Shown here: in pieces, positions 11,044 to 23,215 of the stretch
Layout: every line of letters starts with the position of its first letter
Position numbering within the stretch: position 1 is the first letter of the stretch
The notes under the pieces: generated by a model
Database searches by the model: none
Told to the model about the DNA's origin: nothing
The model's input: only the letters and a program-made list of their open reading frames with translations
Position numbers and translations under genes: made by a program
Assembly: GCA_907165065.1 (NCBI GenBank)
Contig: OU015550.1
Span: 2,346,001-2,410,000 of the forward strand
From: Caprimulgus europaeus
Taxonomy: Eukaryota > Chordata > Aves > Caprimulgiformes > Caprimulgidae
Length of the DNA: 64,000 nucleotides
Direction of reading: 5' to 3'

Positions 11044-12232
11044 CTCGAGATCAAATTGGTGTATCCAGCTCGATATCCTGCCTTGTCCTTTTTCACCAGG
11101 TGAACCTCAAGCTCTCTTCTCCTCTGCTTTCTCCAGGCTCATCTCTGGCTGCAGAGGAATCCAGAAGATGGGTTTTTCTACCTCCTTTTATAACAGAGCT
11201 CCTTGAGGTGTTGAGATTCACGAGCTATTTTAATTGCTGCCTGTGCTAAAAACAGAATTTTTCCTCTGATCTAAACAGCTCTTGTAATCCTCAACCACAA
11301 CCAGCTCAGATGCTCGGGGCTGAAGCAAGGCTCAGTTTTTATACCAAGTGGTCTGACGTGCTCTGGGAACCCTCCTGGAGATGATCCCCCTCATTCCTGT
11401 GCCCATCACACTTGGAAACCCCTCTGCAAAATTTCCTCTTGGCTTTGTGCTTGCTTTCTGATCCTAACCAGGATCCTCCAGCAATCCTGGCTTAGGCACA
11501 GCTCGGTAGGGAGTGAGTAAAGGCTTGTGTAAGACACTTAAAGCCAGAGGGTGTTACACAAGAGGTGGGTGCAGGGCACTACTCTGGGTTAGGTTTGGAA
11601 ATATTGCCTATACTTGCTCCGTGTGGGAAGGATTTTATCCTTACCTGACTCTTGGATATCCTTTGTAGGGGAAAAAAACAAGGAACTGGGTTTGCTTTTC
11701 CCTTCCTCCCCAAGCACTGTGCTCTATAAGGCCCCAGAAAGATGCTCATGGCAGCATCATGTTCCCCAAAACTGGGGTTACTGACCCAAAATCAAAGTCA
11801 AAAATCAAACAAGGTACAGTTGGAATCCATGATCTCAAAGGTCTTTTCCAACCGAAGGATTCTATGGAAATCAAGCTGCCTTTGGGCTGTCTGCACTGGC
11901 TGGGTGACAGGTAAAAAAAAAAGGGAGAAATTCAGTAGATTTTTTTTTAGTCTTTTCAGCCTTAAGAACCTAATGCTGCTGCCAACAGAGAGAATAAAAA
12001 TTCCTGTTTTGAACAGATGTATTTATTAAATATTACTAAATACTGTGTGGCTTTAAATATTAAATATTAATATTAAATATTACTAAATACTGTGTTGTCC
12101 AAACACATGTAGCATGTGCACTGTATAATGCATATGGCATATATCACACTCAAGGTTGTATATATGTACATAACACGGGCACATGCACAGTGAGAGGCTG
12201 GAGGACAGAGCTGGTGAACCAGCCTGGCCAGT
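11044..12232. other. Region upstream of PNPLA1 coding start
   Basis: Holds the PNPLA1 5' UTR or promoter, whose start I cannot place; there is no CpG island. A CR1 tip is at 11810-11872, and a duplicated AT-rich block with ATTAAATATTACTAAATACTGTG occurs twice between 12025 and 12095. No coding sequence is recognised. Confidence 0.45.
11810..11872 (+). repeat. CR1 LINE 3' tip
   Basis: Plus-strand CR1 terminal block: 'gttggaatccatgatctca', then 'aggtcttttccaaccg' and 'attctatgg'. Confidence 0.8.
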
Positions 12233-12810
12233 TGTGGTGGTTGCACTGGGCCAGCACTGGGCTGCGGCCAAACAGCCGCTCGCTCGCTCTTCCCTAGGGA
12301 ATAGAGGAGAGAATTCGGGGGGAAGGGTGAGGAGACTCAGAGGGGGAGAGAAGAACAATTTAATCATGGAAATAAAATAAAACTTAAAATAATAATGATA
12401 TTAAAATAATAGTGATAATAATAATAGTAATAAAATATGCAAATGAGTGACACCCAGTGCCATTGCTCAGCACCCACCCACCCAGCCCAGCCCGTTCCCA
12501 GAGAACGATCCCGGAGCAGCGACAATCCCGACCCGAAACCGCAATCCCGGGAGAGCCAGAGCCCGAGCGAGAGCCAGAGAGAGCCAGAGAGGAAGAGCCC
12601 CTCATGGATCTCCTGCCCATGGGGGACAGGAGATGGAACAGCCCCTTGGCAGAGCCCAATGCCCATGGAGCTGATCCATTGCAATATTCCTCACCCCTGA
12701 GATCTTGCACTTGCAGACGGACAAACACAAAGTCCTTCAGTGCCAGGGACACCAATGCCAACATGGGGATGTTCTCAGCCTTTCTCTCCTGACAAATCCC
12801 AGCTGCACAC
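12233..12810 (-). mobile_element. ERVL-like LTR (copy B), fossil
   Basis: Same family and orientation as copy A. The left edge begins with the same 'tgtggtggt..gcactgggccagcactgggctgc' block, followed by the same AT-rich and GAGAGAAGAACAATTTAAT blocks, and it stays alignable to about 12800 ('cctgacaaatcccagctg'). The right edge is uncertain. It lies between PNPLA1 and BNIP5. No internal retroviral genes are recognisable next to it, so it is probably a solo LTR or a remnant. Confidence 0.7.
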
Positions 12811-15611
12811 CTTGGGGACACACTTTGGGGACACAGCCAAGGGGGTGCACAGCCACATCACAGCATTTCCCACAAATTCCCTGTCCTGCGATGAGTCCCA
12901 GGGGGCTTCTCAAGGCAGCGGGAGCATGAAAATCTGCACCCTTGGCTGCTGCAACCACTGAGGCCCTGGGACAGCATCCCAAGGGACAGCATCCTCTGTG
13001 GCCTCGTGCCACGCTCCCATGAGATGAAACCTTGTCATCATCCTCTTAGTGACAGCGAATTTGGCATTAATTGGTTCATTAAGTGCTGAGTTGATTTTTC
13101 TAAGCCACCCTCCCCCACCTGGCGTTCCACAAAGTAGGATTAACCTGGAGTAAAGAGTTTGGAGACACAAGATCTCGGAAGCAGCCCGAGATGCTTTCAG
13201 GAGAAGCCCCCTGGGTTTGCATTGGGCAGGGGGCTGTGCAGGGTGCGGGGCTGCTCTCTGCCTGGGCAGGATCAGTGCCCAGATGGCTGCTGTCCATGAT
13301 CCCAGGGATTTTCAGGCGAGGAGATTGCCTTAGCTGGTGGAAGCCACAACGGTGTTTAAGGAAGGATGAAGGTAATACCGAGAGTTGGAAACCGACCAAC
13401 ACCCCAGGGCTGATAACTTGCCCTTCTTTAATACCTTCTTAATACCTTCAGTGGTCACAGGCAGTCAGGGTGTCAAATTTATAACCAAGAGATTAAAACA
13501 AGACGCTGGAGTCACTCACGAGAAGGAACCTGGGCTCTGAGAGCCACCAGCCCCGGGTGCTGCACTAACAGGAGCCATGGCTGCTCCCATCCCCGTCCCA
13601 CCGTGCTGGGCTGGGGCAGCATCCCTGCTTTGGGTTGGATTCTTTGAGTCCAGGAGCTCCTTCTGCAATGGGTTGTGCAGGTTTTGCTCCCTGGTTCCCT
13701 GGTACCATCGCCCTGATGGGTGGGGAAAGGTCCAGCAACCACAGAAGAAGGATATTTGGTTTAGGAAAAGAGAAGGGAATGGGAGAGAGAAGTTGTTTTT
13801 CACACCACTGTTTTGCCTGGCTGGTGTGTCCCACGTGCTGAGGGAAGAGGATGTCCTCCAGAAAGTCATCGAGGAGACAAAACCCTCTTTGGCTCCATGC
13901 AAATCCCAACCCACACCTGCCATTGTGTGAGCTCAGATGCAAAATAAACAGGGACATGGTGTGATCTCCCCACCATGTCCCCAACACCAGCTCACCCTGC
14001 CCGGTCACAGCCCCAGCACAGTCCCCAGGGCTCCAGGCAGGGGACAGGAGCACGGGGAGGGGGTGCAAATAGGCGAGAGTGGTTTCAGTTTCTCCTGCAG
14101 TAAAAGTCTCCCAGTTTGGTTCCCAGCCAAAAGGAAACACGGGGCTGGCTCTGTGCACGGTGCCAGCATCGCCAGGCAGGACCCAGGAGAGGATTTGATG
14201 CCTTTCACAGTCCTGGGCTGAACTAGATGGAGCCCCTGGAAGGTGTCCCCCCTCCTTGGGGCTTCAACCCTCTCTGTGTCTCTATCAAAGGTTTCCTGGA
14301 AGGCTTTGCAAACAGGAGGTGTTGATCTGTGTGAAGGGCTGCGTCCTTCTTAGGAGGACTCTGCTTCCTCGTTGGGTTTTACTTGGAGTTTTACAAGGAC
14401 TGAAAAGATCAGATCCTCCAGGAGAGGAGGTGCTGGGCAGACAGGGGCTGTCACTGCTGGCCCACAGAGGATTGTCACCCCATGCATGGCACTGACCCAG
14501 ACTCACAGGGTTGTACCACCACCACCAGCAGCTCAGGAGACCATCCCACCTCTTGCACACTGCAAGCCCTACAATGTTGTCCCCTTCACCCCAGGCTGGG
14601 TCTGACCCTGGCAAAGGAGATGCTCCTGCTGGTGCCACCACGCTGAGCGCTGGCAATGGCCCCAGCCCTGAGCTGCCTTAATCCACAGCCCTGCTTAGGA
14701 GTCTGGGCAGAGATCAGCTGGGCACATTCCCAGCAGTGGGGTTTAATCACTTTGACATTTCACATCTTCTTAGACCTCAGAGGTGAGACCCCAGCAGCCG
14801 TAAATTCCCTCGATCCTCGAGGGAGCGACAGCGAGAGCAGCTCCAGCACCACTTGGGAACAAGCTTTACCCAGTTCTTGGTGTCAGATCAAGCTGCTTTG
14901 GCTCATAAATCTCCTTCTGCTGGAAAAGGAATGGCTATAAATAGGAAAAAAGAGCAGGAGCTCATCGTGTGGCTGCTGTAAGGTTCCCTTTGTGCCACTT
15001 GGCATCTGGAGCAAAGCAAACGTTATTCCACATTAACATCTGCACACAGCACATTTATGGACCAATTTATTTGAGTTTTAGGGTTTTTTTTTTTCCTGAA
15101 GGGGATGCTTGAATCTATAAAAATTAGCCAAGAATCTATAAAAATGATGTTGTACATTCACAGATACGTCTAGAAAAGCACTAAATAAATATGGACACAC
15201 ATGGACACACACAAACCACCCATGAGGTTCAACACATGCACGTGGTGAGAGCTAAAACACAAACCCAGGCTGAATCTGGGGCTTTGTTTGATTTACAGAC
15301 TCTTTGCCCCCCCAGCCAGGTGGGTTTTAAAGCATTTCATGGTGCTGTGGTTCTCTCTCCTGTTTTCTTTAGAAGATTTTTAAATCCCCAGCTCAGAAAA
15401 ACACCCCACATCCAGGTCACCAACAGGGACTGTCCCCTCCCCACCAGTGAATCCACATCCCGGGGTTCCCAGGCACCGCAGCCTCCAGAGCAGCCGCTCT
15501 CAGTCCGGGCTCTCGCAGTTGTCCGTGCTGAACTGTTCTCTGTTCTGCTGAGACAGGAGGAAACGTTCGTGAGGTCCCTCCCCAAACTCAGCTGGTGCTA
15601 TTGATCTTCTG
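12811..15611. other. Intergenic between PNPLA1 and BNIP5
   Basis: No gene is recognised. Several short open frames occur, but none has a known motif. A segment near 14008-14094 on the minus strand has a good acceptor and an in-phase frame to a stop, so it could be a last BNIP5 exon, but there is no homology support. Confidence 0.4.
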
Positions 15612-16070
15612 GATCACAGGATCCCAGACTGGTGGGGTTGGAAGGGACCTCAGGAGCTCATCCAGTCCAACCCCCCTGCCAAAGCAGGTTCCCTACACCA
15701 GGTTGCACAGGAAAGTGTCCAGGTGGGTTTGAACATCTCCAGAGATGGAGACTCCACACCCTCTCTGGGCAGCCTGGCCCAGGGCTCCGGCACCCTCACA
15801 GTGAAGAAGTTTTTCCTTCAGTTTGTCTGGAACTTCTGGTGTCCCAGTTTGTGCCCATTGCCCCTTGTCCTGGCACTGGGCACCACCCAGAAGAGCCCGG
15901 CCCCATCCATTTGGCCCCCACACTTCAGATATTGACAGACATTGATCAGGTCCCCTCTCAGGCTGCTCTTCTCCAGGCTGAACAGCCCCAGCTCTCTCAG
16001 CCTCTCCTCACACGGGAGATGCTCCAGACCCCTCCACATCTTTGTGGCCTCCCCTGGACTCTTCTCTAGA
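15612..16070 (-). repeat. CR1 LINE 3' fragment
   Basis: A classic CR1 3' end read from the minus strand: 'ggttggaagggacctcaggag', 'ctcatccagtccaaccccc', 'ccaggtgggtttgaac', 'aggctgaacagccccagctc' blocks in order. A different CR1 subfamily from the 2.4 kb pair. Confidence 0.92.
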
Positions 16071-16408
16071 AGATCCCTAGATGAGTTTTGGAGGAAATCT
16101 TTTCCCCAGGAAAGCCGTGGTTACACCAAGTTCCAGCAATGCCATGAGCTATGGGCCATCTCCAGGCTGTGGAGACACAGTGGGCAGGGAGCAAAGGAAG
16201 CCCTGCTCCTTGTGTGCACATGGGGCATGCTTATGCTGGAGGAAGAAAAAGGCACCCTAAAGAACATGGGGCAAGATCCAGCACCCAATCACTCCCCCAG
16301 TATAAACCAGCATGACTGCTACCCACCCAGCTCTATCAATCACCCTAAAATTACACCACCTGCCCTAACTTGCTGCTGGAAGCTCAGCCCTGGACTCCTC
16401 CTCCATAC

Positions 16409-19207
16409 CTGGAGAATTTTGCTGTAGGACAAGGGTGCAAATGAGTCTTCCAGGTAGCGGGTGCCGAAGCCCATGATCCTGTTCACCGCCTGGTTGCAGA
16501 TACCTGCCACTTTGGCAGTAAGGTGCACTGCAAAGGCAAACTGGACCTCTTCAGGGTTGACATCGGGTCTGCTGGCTGTCATTTCCCTGTGGACATAGGC
16601 ATCGGCCAAGTCCTTGAAGGAGCTGTAGGACATGTCTCTGAAGAACTTCCGTAGCCGTACATCTTCCTTCACCTGTTGGAGAAGCAATTGCACACAGACA
16701 TCATGAGCAATGATGGTGTGTCAGCCTTGTGCTGAAGCCTTTGCTCCATGCTAGGACTGCAGTTGAGGGAGGACAGACAGACACACAGCCACGATCACAC
16801 CCAGCTGGGGAATTAAAAAGAGGCCATTTCCTTGATTTTACTGAGGTTGCCCTGCCCCAGGGAAATCAATGGTGTTGGGGGCCTACAAGAAGGCTGGGGA
16901 GGGACTTTGGCCAAGGGCAGGGAGTGACAGAACAAGGGGTGATGGCTTGAAAGTGGCAGAGGGGAGATGGAGCTGAGATGTGAGGAAGAAATTGTTTGGT
17001 GTGAGGGTGGTGAGACCCTGGCCCAGGCTGCCCAGAGAAGCTGTGGCTGCTCCTCCCTGGAAGTGTTCTGGGCCAGGTTGGATGAGGCTTTGAGCAACCT
17101 GGTCTAGTGGAAGGTGTCCCTGCTGCTGGCAGGGGGGTTGGCACTGGATGAGCTTAAAGGTCCCTCCCAACCCAAACCAGTCTGGGGTTCTGTGATTATA
17201 TTTTACAGCAGCACAAATTCCCTTGACCCCACTGCCGCTCTCCTCTCACCTGCCTGTCCAGCTCATCTCCTGCACTCTGGAGCAGGGCAACGATTCTCTT
17301 GATGGCTTCATCTGCAGAGAGAGACCCCATGTTATCTCCAGCCCTTTCACCAAGCCCCACACCCAGACTCTCTAAGAAAGCAGTGCTGCCTGTTTAGCCC
17401 CCCCTGAAAACCTGCCCGAGCACCATGAACCCACCTCCAGCCCTGCAAAGCCCATTTCAGCCTGTACCCAAGTGCCTCATTATCCTTTAGCCTGGAAAAA
17501 CACCCTCCTGCCTTGGATTTCTCTGTCCCAACCTTGAAAACCTCCCCCAAGGCTTCATACATCTCTTTGGACAACCTAAGACCCTGGGGGAGGACTGAGG
17601 TGGGATTTGGGTCCCATGCAAGCTTAGCTTGGGGCCATGTCTCATGGCTATAGGTTTTCTATATGTGCTGGTGATGAAGGACTCGTGAGGACAAGACTCA
17701 CCGACCCCATCGGCGCTGCCCGGCCGCAGCAGCTCCCCGCAGCCAGGTCCTCTGCCCCCGCGGCTCCCGCTGCCCTGAACGATCAGCCCGATCTCTTCGG
17801 AGACTCGCGTGTAGTAACGGTCGGGCTGCTCCTCCTCTGCTGGAAGAAAAACATGTATTTATTTAGAAGGGAGGGTTATTTTTGTTGTTGTTGTGGTTGT
17901 TGTTGGCCATGGATTGAAGAGGAAAGCAGCGGTGATTGCACCCACGCGATGCTCGTGCCCACCCGGGATTAGCACACGCCGCCGGTGCGTGACGGGGTTG
18001 GGCTCTCTGAATCGGAACCCAGCGCCTGGGATTTGCCCTGAATCAGCTTCACAGAAATCCCCTCCCTGGCTTTGCAGCAGGGAAAGGGTTGGGGTGAGGA
18101 TGGGGGTGTCCCCTGGGTCCCACATGCCGTGCCACGCTGCCTGTACCCTTCCCCGCAGCAAATCAAAAGCAGCTTAACAGCGGCTCTAGAGTGGCTTCAG
18201 ATTTAATCTCAGGTCTCCAACGCAGGTTGAAAGTAAAGCACCAGATCCCTCATTACCCAGAGGGGATAAACCTGCCCCTGGGTGGTGCTTGGGGTAACTG
18301 CAGCGCTCTGGGGTCTGAGCAATGATGTGTGCTCAAAGCACGGGCAGATTGACCCTTTCTTGGGGCACCAGGTTGAGATCAGAGCCCCCAGAACCTATCC
18401 CAGACCCCAGAACACACCAGGAGGTGGATGCTCAGGGTTAGGAACCAGCACTAAGCACTAAGCTTTCCCAAAAGATGCCCAGTGGAGGTCCCATTGGCCA
18501 TAGGGTTGGGTTAGGGGTGGTGGGGTCCCACCTGGCATGGTCGGCTCCTGGACATGCCGCAGGGGAAGACAACTGGGCCTCTTGGCCTTGGCCCCAGCTG
18601 CCGCCTCTCCCCGCTCCTCCTCCACGTGCTTCTTGAAGGAGAAAACCCTCTTGAGGCTGGGTCTCCTCTTTGGGGCTCTGCCCAGGGGTGGGGATGTGCT
18701 CAAGTCCCCTCCGAGTCTTTTAGCCCCTTCTGCCTTGGAGCTGGGGGGAGCTTTGGCATCTTTCTCCTTTGCTTTTTGTCCTGTATTTTCCTTCTGCTCC
18801 TCAGGGCTCTTCTTGAAGAGGAAATTTAAGAAACTTTTGAACCAGGTGCGTTGGGTTTTGCTCTGGGAAGAGTTTTTTGTGTTTTTCCTCTTGGGCTCTG
18901 GCTCCTCTTTAGGGACCTCCTTGGGAGCTTTGCTCTCATCATCCAGAGCCTCATCCAGCTCTGGTGCTTTGGGTCCCTCCTCCTGACCCTTCTTGGGGCT
19001 GAGTTTGGCACATGAGTACTTGGAGAAGTCACTTTTTGACCGTTTCAGCCCATCTGCCTTCCTCCCTCGCCTTCTGGTTCCTTCCTGAAGCCTCTTCTTG
19101 GCCACCAGCGAGTTTTCACAGCAGCTCAGCGAGCGCTTGACGTAGATCTCCAGCACTTTCTTAGCCCCTTGCCTGTCCAGTGAGAGAATCTTGCCTGATG
19201 GCTGCAT
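16409..19207 (-). CDS. BNIP5: BNIP5 (C6orf222) BH3-domain protein
   Basis: BCL2-interacting protein 5; the human protein binds BCL2 family members through a BH3 helix. Minus-strand exons, with consistent phases: 18532-19207 (from the chosen ATG; the exon itself may begin at 19253 after a good 'tgctttcttccacag' acceptor), 17702-17839, 17250-17311 and 16409-16672. The first exon is Lys/Glu/Ser-rich and probably disordered, with TWFKSFLNFLFKKSPEEQ near its middle. Exon 2 carries DRYYTRVSEEIGLIVQ. Exon 3 is a 62 bp exon coding IKRIVALLQSAGDELDRQ (residues 275-292), a textbook BH3 LxxxGDE (Leu282, Gly286-Asp287-Glu288). Exon 4 (88 codons) carries FAFAVHLTAKVAGICNQAV, resembling the conserved C-terminal part of the mammalian protein. 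After 16409 there is either a GT donor (CAG|GTATGG) to an unseen exon or read-through to a stop at 16340-16342 (about 402 aa). The start is tentative: the open frame extends to 19396. Assignment rests on the BH3, weak similarity recalled from memory, and position between PNPLA1 and ETV7. Confidence 0.75.
16855..17205 (+). repeat. CR1 LINE 3' fragment
   Basis: Plus-strand CR1 3' end in BNIP5 intron 3, ending only about 45 bp from the BH3 exon. Blocks: 'gagatgtgaggaagaaatt', 'gagaccctggcccaggctgc', 'ggaagtgttctgggccagg', ending 'cccaaaccagtctggggttc tgtgatt'. It lies antisense to the gene. Confidence 0.92.
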
Positions 19208-19399
19208 CCTCACGTCCCACTGGGGCTTCTCCACATCCAGAGCCTGCACCTTGCTGTGGAAGAAAGCATTTTCAGCCTGGTTTTTGCTTTCCCCAGGCTG
19301 CTGCGTGGTCAGGTTGATGATGGAAACCACTCCTATTTTGGCACCCAAGAGTACTTGGGGTGTCTGAGACCATTTATGTTCCCAGTAAATGATCAACCC

Positions 19400-20785
19400 A
19401 TTTTATAGTTGTTATTGGAGCTCTCCTGGCTGCACACAGGGGTTTTATGATGGGCTATAGACACTGCTGATAAAGGAACCGAAACTGCAGGGAGGGAGGA
19501 GACGAGCTGGGCACGTCTCAGAGGAAGAACCTGGGTATTATCAAGAGGGTTTGATCCAGCACAGGTATCACCCAGGTACCATGGTGCTGTCTCTTCCTAT
19601 TGCAACATATTCCCATATGATGATGAAATACTACAGGCCAGGAGCATCATCCTCCCCATGGACCCAGATTTTTCAGTGTCTTCTCTTAAAGTATTGGCTG
19701 CTAAAAAACAAACAAACCAAAAAAACCCAAACCCCAAGGTATTCCTCAGCAAAGGCAGGTGCTTCCAGCCCTTGGAGAAGCCAAGGGTGATGTGGGCTGT
19801 GCCTGACACCCTCAGTCACTGTTAATATTGGCTGAGCACGTTGAGGTGACACAGCTCCTGCACGAGCTCTCACCAGTGTAGGGCTGTGACCAGAGCTTGA
19901 AGCTCCTGGTCCTTGCTTTTCACATCACCCTCTTCCTCCACATTTACAAGGAGAATTAAACAGGAGATGATGCTATTGAAAAAGCAGAGCCCATGCCTCA
20001 TGCTGGCTCTGCTTCTGAAACCAGTTTCACCCTTCAGAGAACCAGACCCAAACCAGACTTTTTCCATCACTGCCCAGCACACAGGAAACCAACACCACAA
20101 TCCAGCACATTCAGCTGCACAAACCACCCCAGAGCTGGGCATCAGCCTCTGCTCAGGGTAGATGAGCACCACCACAACACACAAGCACACCCACCCACCC
20201 CAACTTGGCTTTTTTTGGATCAAGAAGGCAAATTTCCTTCATCCCAGCCACCACCAAAGCCACTCAACCACCCAATAATAAATCATTGAACCAGATTTAA
20301 TCCCAGCCAAGCAACAACCCCCCCATCCTACTTTGACTCCAGAACATTGGCCACCTCATTCTTTATTTGCTTGATATTTACCTTTCCATCAGTATTTCTG
20401 CCCTTCTGGACATGTATCAAGACAAGCTCCTCGGCCACCAGCACTAAGGGTTGTCAACCCTCCTGGGAGTTGCCAGTTTTATACCCAGGCTGGCTGAGTT
20501 CAGTCCTATTTTTAGCAGCCACTCAGGTAGAGGAGCAGGGAACGCTTCCGCCCGGGACCGCCGCTATCACCTCCCTCGTGGCGGAAAACCCACGGGCGTG
20601 AGTTTCACTGGAGGAGAAACTATTTCCTTATGACAAAGAGCAGCAAAACAGCATCAAAATCACCTGTCACCTGGTGTAAGCACTGGCCTTTGAAACCAGC
20701 TGCCTGGGCCAACTGCTGGGCATTTGGGTTTGGTTCACTTTTTTTTTAACAGGTGTGATGTCACCTAGGAGCTTTGCTGGGTTGT
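19400..20785. other. Region upstream of BNIP5
   Basis: Would hold the BNIP5 promoter and any 5' exon. I see no CpG island, no clear TATA-driven start and no coding sequence. Confidence 0.4.
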
Positions 20786-20789
20786 TTTC

Positions 20790-21385
20790 ATGGAATCCCA
20801 GACTGGTTTGGGTTAGGAGGGACCTTAAAGATCACCCAGTCCCAACCCCCCTGCCAGCAGCAGGGACACCTTCCACTAGACCAGGTTGCTCAAAGCCTCA
20901 TCCAACCTGGCTGAGAACACTTCCAGGGAGGAGCAGCCACAGCTTCTCTGGGCAACCTGGGCCAGGGTCTCACCACCCTCACACCAAACAATTTCTTCCT
21001 CACATCTCATCTCCATCTCCCCTCTGCCAGTTTCAAGCCATCACCCCTTGTTCTGTCACTCCCTGCCCTTGGCCAAAGCCCCTCCCCAGCCTTCCTGGAG
21101 CCCCTTCAGGTACTGGGAGGCCACTGGAAGGTCTCCCTGGAGCCTTCTCTTCTCCAGGCTGAACAGCCCCAACTCTCTCAGCCTGTCCACACAGCAGAGC
21201 TGCTCCAGCCCTGGCATCATCCTCGTGGCCTCCTCTGGACTCGTTCTAACTGGTCCATGTCTGTCTTGTGTTGGATGCTCCAGAACTGGACACAGCACTC
21301 CAGGTGGGGCCTTACAAGAGTGGAGTAGAGGGGGAGAATCACCTCCCTCGACCTGCTGGCCACAAGTATAATGATCCCTCTGCTT
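20790..21385 (-). repeat. CR1 LINE 3' fragment
   Basis: A CR1 of the 'cccagactggtttgggttagg' subfamily, about 600 bp, 3' end at the left, extending to 'cacctccctcgacctgctggc'. Shares most of its length with the copies at 30.1, 31.7 (opposite strand) and 55.3 kb. Confidence 0.92.
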
Positions 21386-22920
21386 TTGTAAGGAGAAGTC
21401 ATGATTTCCTCAGAGAAATGGGGTTTCAATGCACCAAGCAGATTGCCCCCCTCCTATCCCAGCAGCTTCCTGGAAGGTGGATGTTGGGTATTGTTGTGGG
21501 ACTACGGACACTCTGGGCCACGTTGCTCTCAGGTTGGTGGCTAATGAAACCTTTGAAACCCACCTTGGGGTCCTTCAGACAGCCCGTGCACCCACCCTAA
21601 AACATGAAAGAGGACCAACTTCATGACCCAAATCCTTTGCACCCACAGGGCTCCCACTCAGCCTCTCCCAGAGCCAAACAAACCCAACATGGATCTGCAC
21701 ATCCCAACTTCTGCCATCTGCCCCTGGACCAAACAAATGGTTTTACACCAGAGATCCACTTGGCCCCAGAACCATTCCCCTGCACCCTCTGCCCATGGTG
21801 CACTCTCCAGTAGGCTGCAGCTCACCATCCCCATTGCTATTTTGCCATCTGATGGCAATATTTCACACTGCACTTTGTGGGGACAGCGTTGGATGAGGAT
21901 GTGGTGGCTTTGGAAAACCCCTCAGCAAGATTTCCACTCCAGCAGTGCCTCATTTTCTCTACTTTTCAGCTGGGATGATGTTCTGCTCAGCTCCCTCCTG
22001 GAGAAAAATGGTCTTTTCCTGATCATGGGTTCAGCTTGTGATTGAAACACTCCAGGATTATTTTGTTTCTGTTCCTACAAAGTTTCTGTGCCATAATTTC
22101 CTGTCATTGAGAGGATCCACTCCATTTCCCTCGAGCCTACACCGATCAATCAGAGTCTGGTATTGATTAGGAATCACCTGGCTTTGTTTCCCAGCATCCC
22201 CATCTACTTCTGATCAATAATTAAACCATCCATCAGGAGCTCCATGCTGCTATGACCACGTCCTTTCATGAGCAGGTGGATTCCAGTGGGTGAGGAGTTT
22301 CACAACGAGTTTTGTTGGGTTTTTTCCCCCCCTCTGTAACATCCATAAAATGAAAAGCCACATCCACTCTGGCACAGTTTGTCCATCTCTAGGAGATCAC
22401 CCAAGGCTGAGTCCAAACCCTGTCCCTGCTCATGGAGGCCTTCTGATGACTGAACTGGGAATTAGCATTGACTTACAGCCTTTTCCTCTTTGTAGTAGCA
22501 TTTCTGGACACAACCTTAAGATGGGACACCCTAAGTGACCCAAATCTTGACCTGAGCTGCAATTCTGGATCCAAACCTTTACTCAAGACAGATCCCTTCT
22601 GGGATTTGGGACATGCTCAGACCTAATGGGAGAGAGGCCCATGAAAAACATGTTTGCAAGAGACCCAAGACAAACAAAAAGCCTGTTGTCAGCACTGGAA
22701 GAAGAAATCTGGATCCCAGTTTGTCCACTTTTCTCACCATTACTGGGAGACAATGAGGAAGCTGGCTGGAAATGCAGCCACATGGAAGGAGCACACAGCG
22801 CCGAGGTTGGTATCTTCAGGCCAGCAATGTTGGAAGGAGAAGCAGAAGTAAAAGCAGAGTGTAGCAGGAACTTGCTCCAAAAGATGGAAAAAAAACCCAA
22901 GGGAGAGGTATGGCCACATG
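21386..22920. other. Intergenic BNIP5-ETV7
   Basis: No coding sequence or structured repeat is recognised apart from the flanking CR1 pieces. Confidence 0.45.
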
Positions 22921-22924
22921 GAGA

Positions 22925-23215
22925 GGGGGTTTCACAAGGTGGGGTCATAAGGAGGAGGGTCATGAAGTGCTCAGGAGAAGACAGGAGTCAAAACACACAA
23001 ATTTCTGGGGAACAAGACAGACTGAGGTTAGACATCAAAAAAACCCTCCTCTACAGGAAGGTGGGACAACCTCAGATGGGTGTCCAGAGGGGTTGAGGAC
23101 CACCCCCCTTGGAGGTCTTCAAGGTTTGACTAGCCAAAGACACAGCCAGCCTGACTGGGTGTTGGAGACAGTTGTGTTTTAAGTGGACCACAAAGGTCCC
23201 TTTGAGCCAACACCA
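22925..23215 (+). repeat. Decayed CR1 LINE fragment
   Basis: A more divergent plus-strand CR1: 'aaaaccctcctctacagga', 'ttggaggtcttcaaggttt', 'ggaccacaaaggtccctttg' are worn versions of the CR1 3' end blocks. Older than the other copies. Confidence 0.65.

Noticed and set aside
13820-13935. Minus-strand frame reading GFCLLDDFLEDILFPQHV as a possible exon
   Set aside because: It looks protein-like, but there is no family match and no clear splice pair that fits BNIP5 phase.
18537-18986. Plus-strand open frame of 149 codons rich in Ser/Leu
   Set aside because: It is antisense to the BNIP5 first exon, whose Lys/Glu-rich minus-strand frame has correct splice phases into three further exons.
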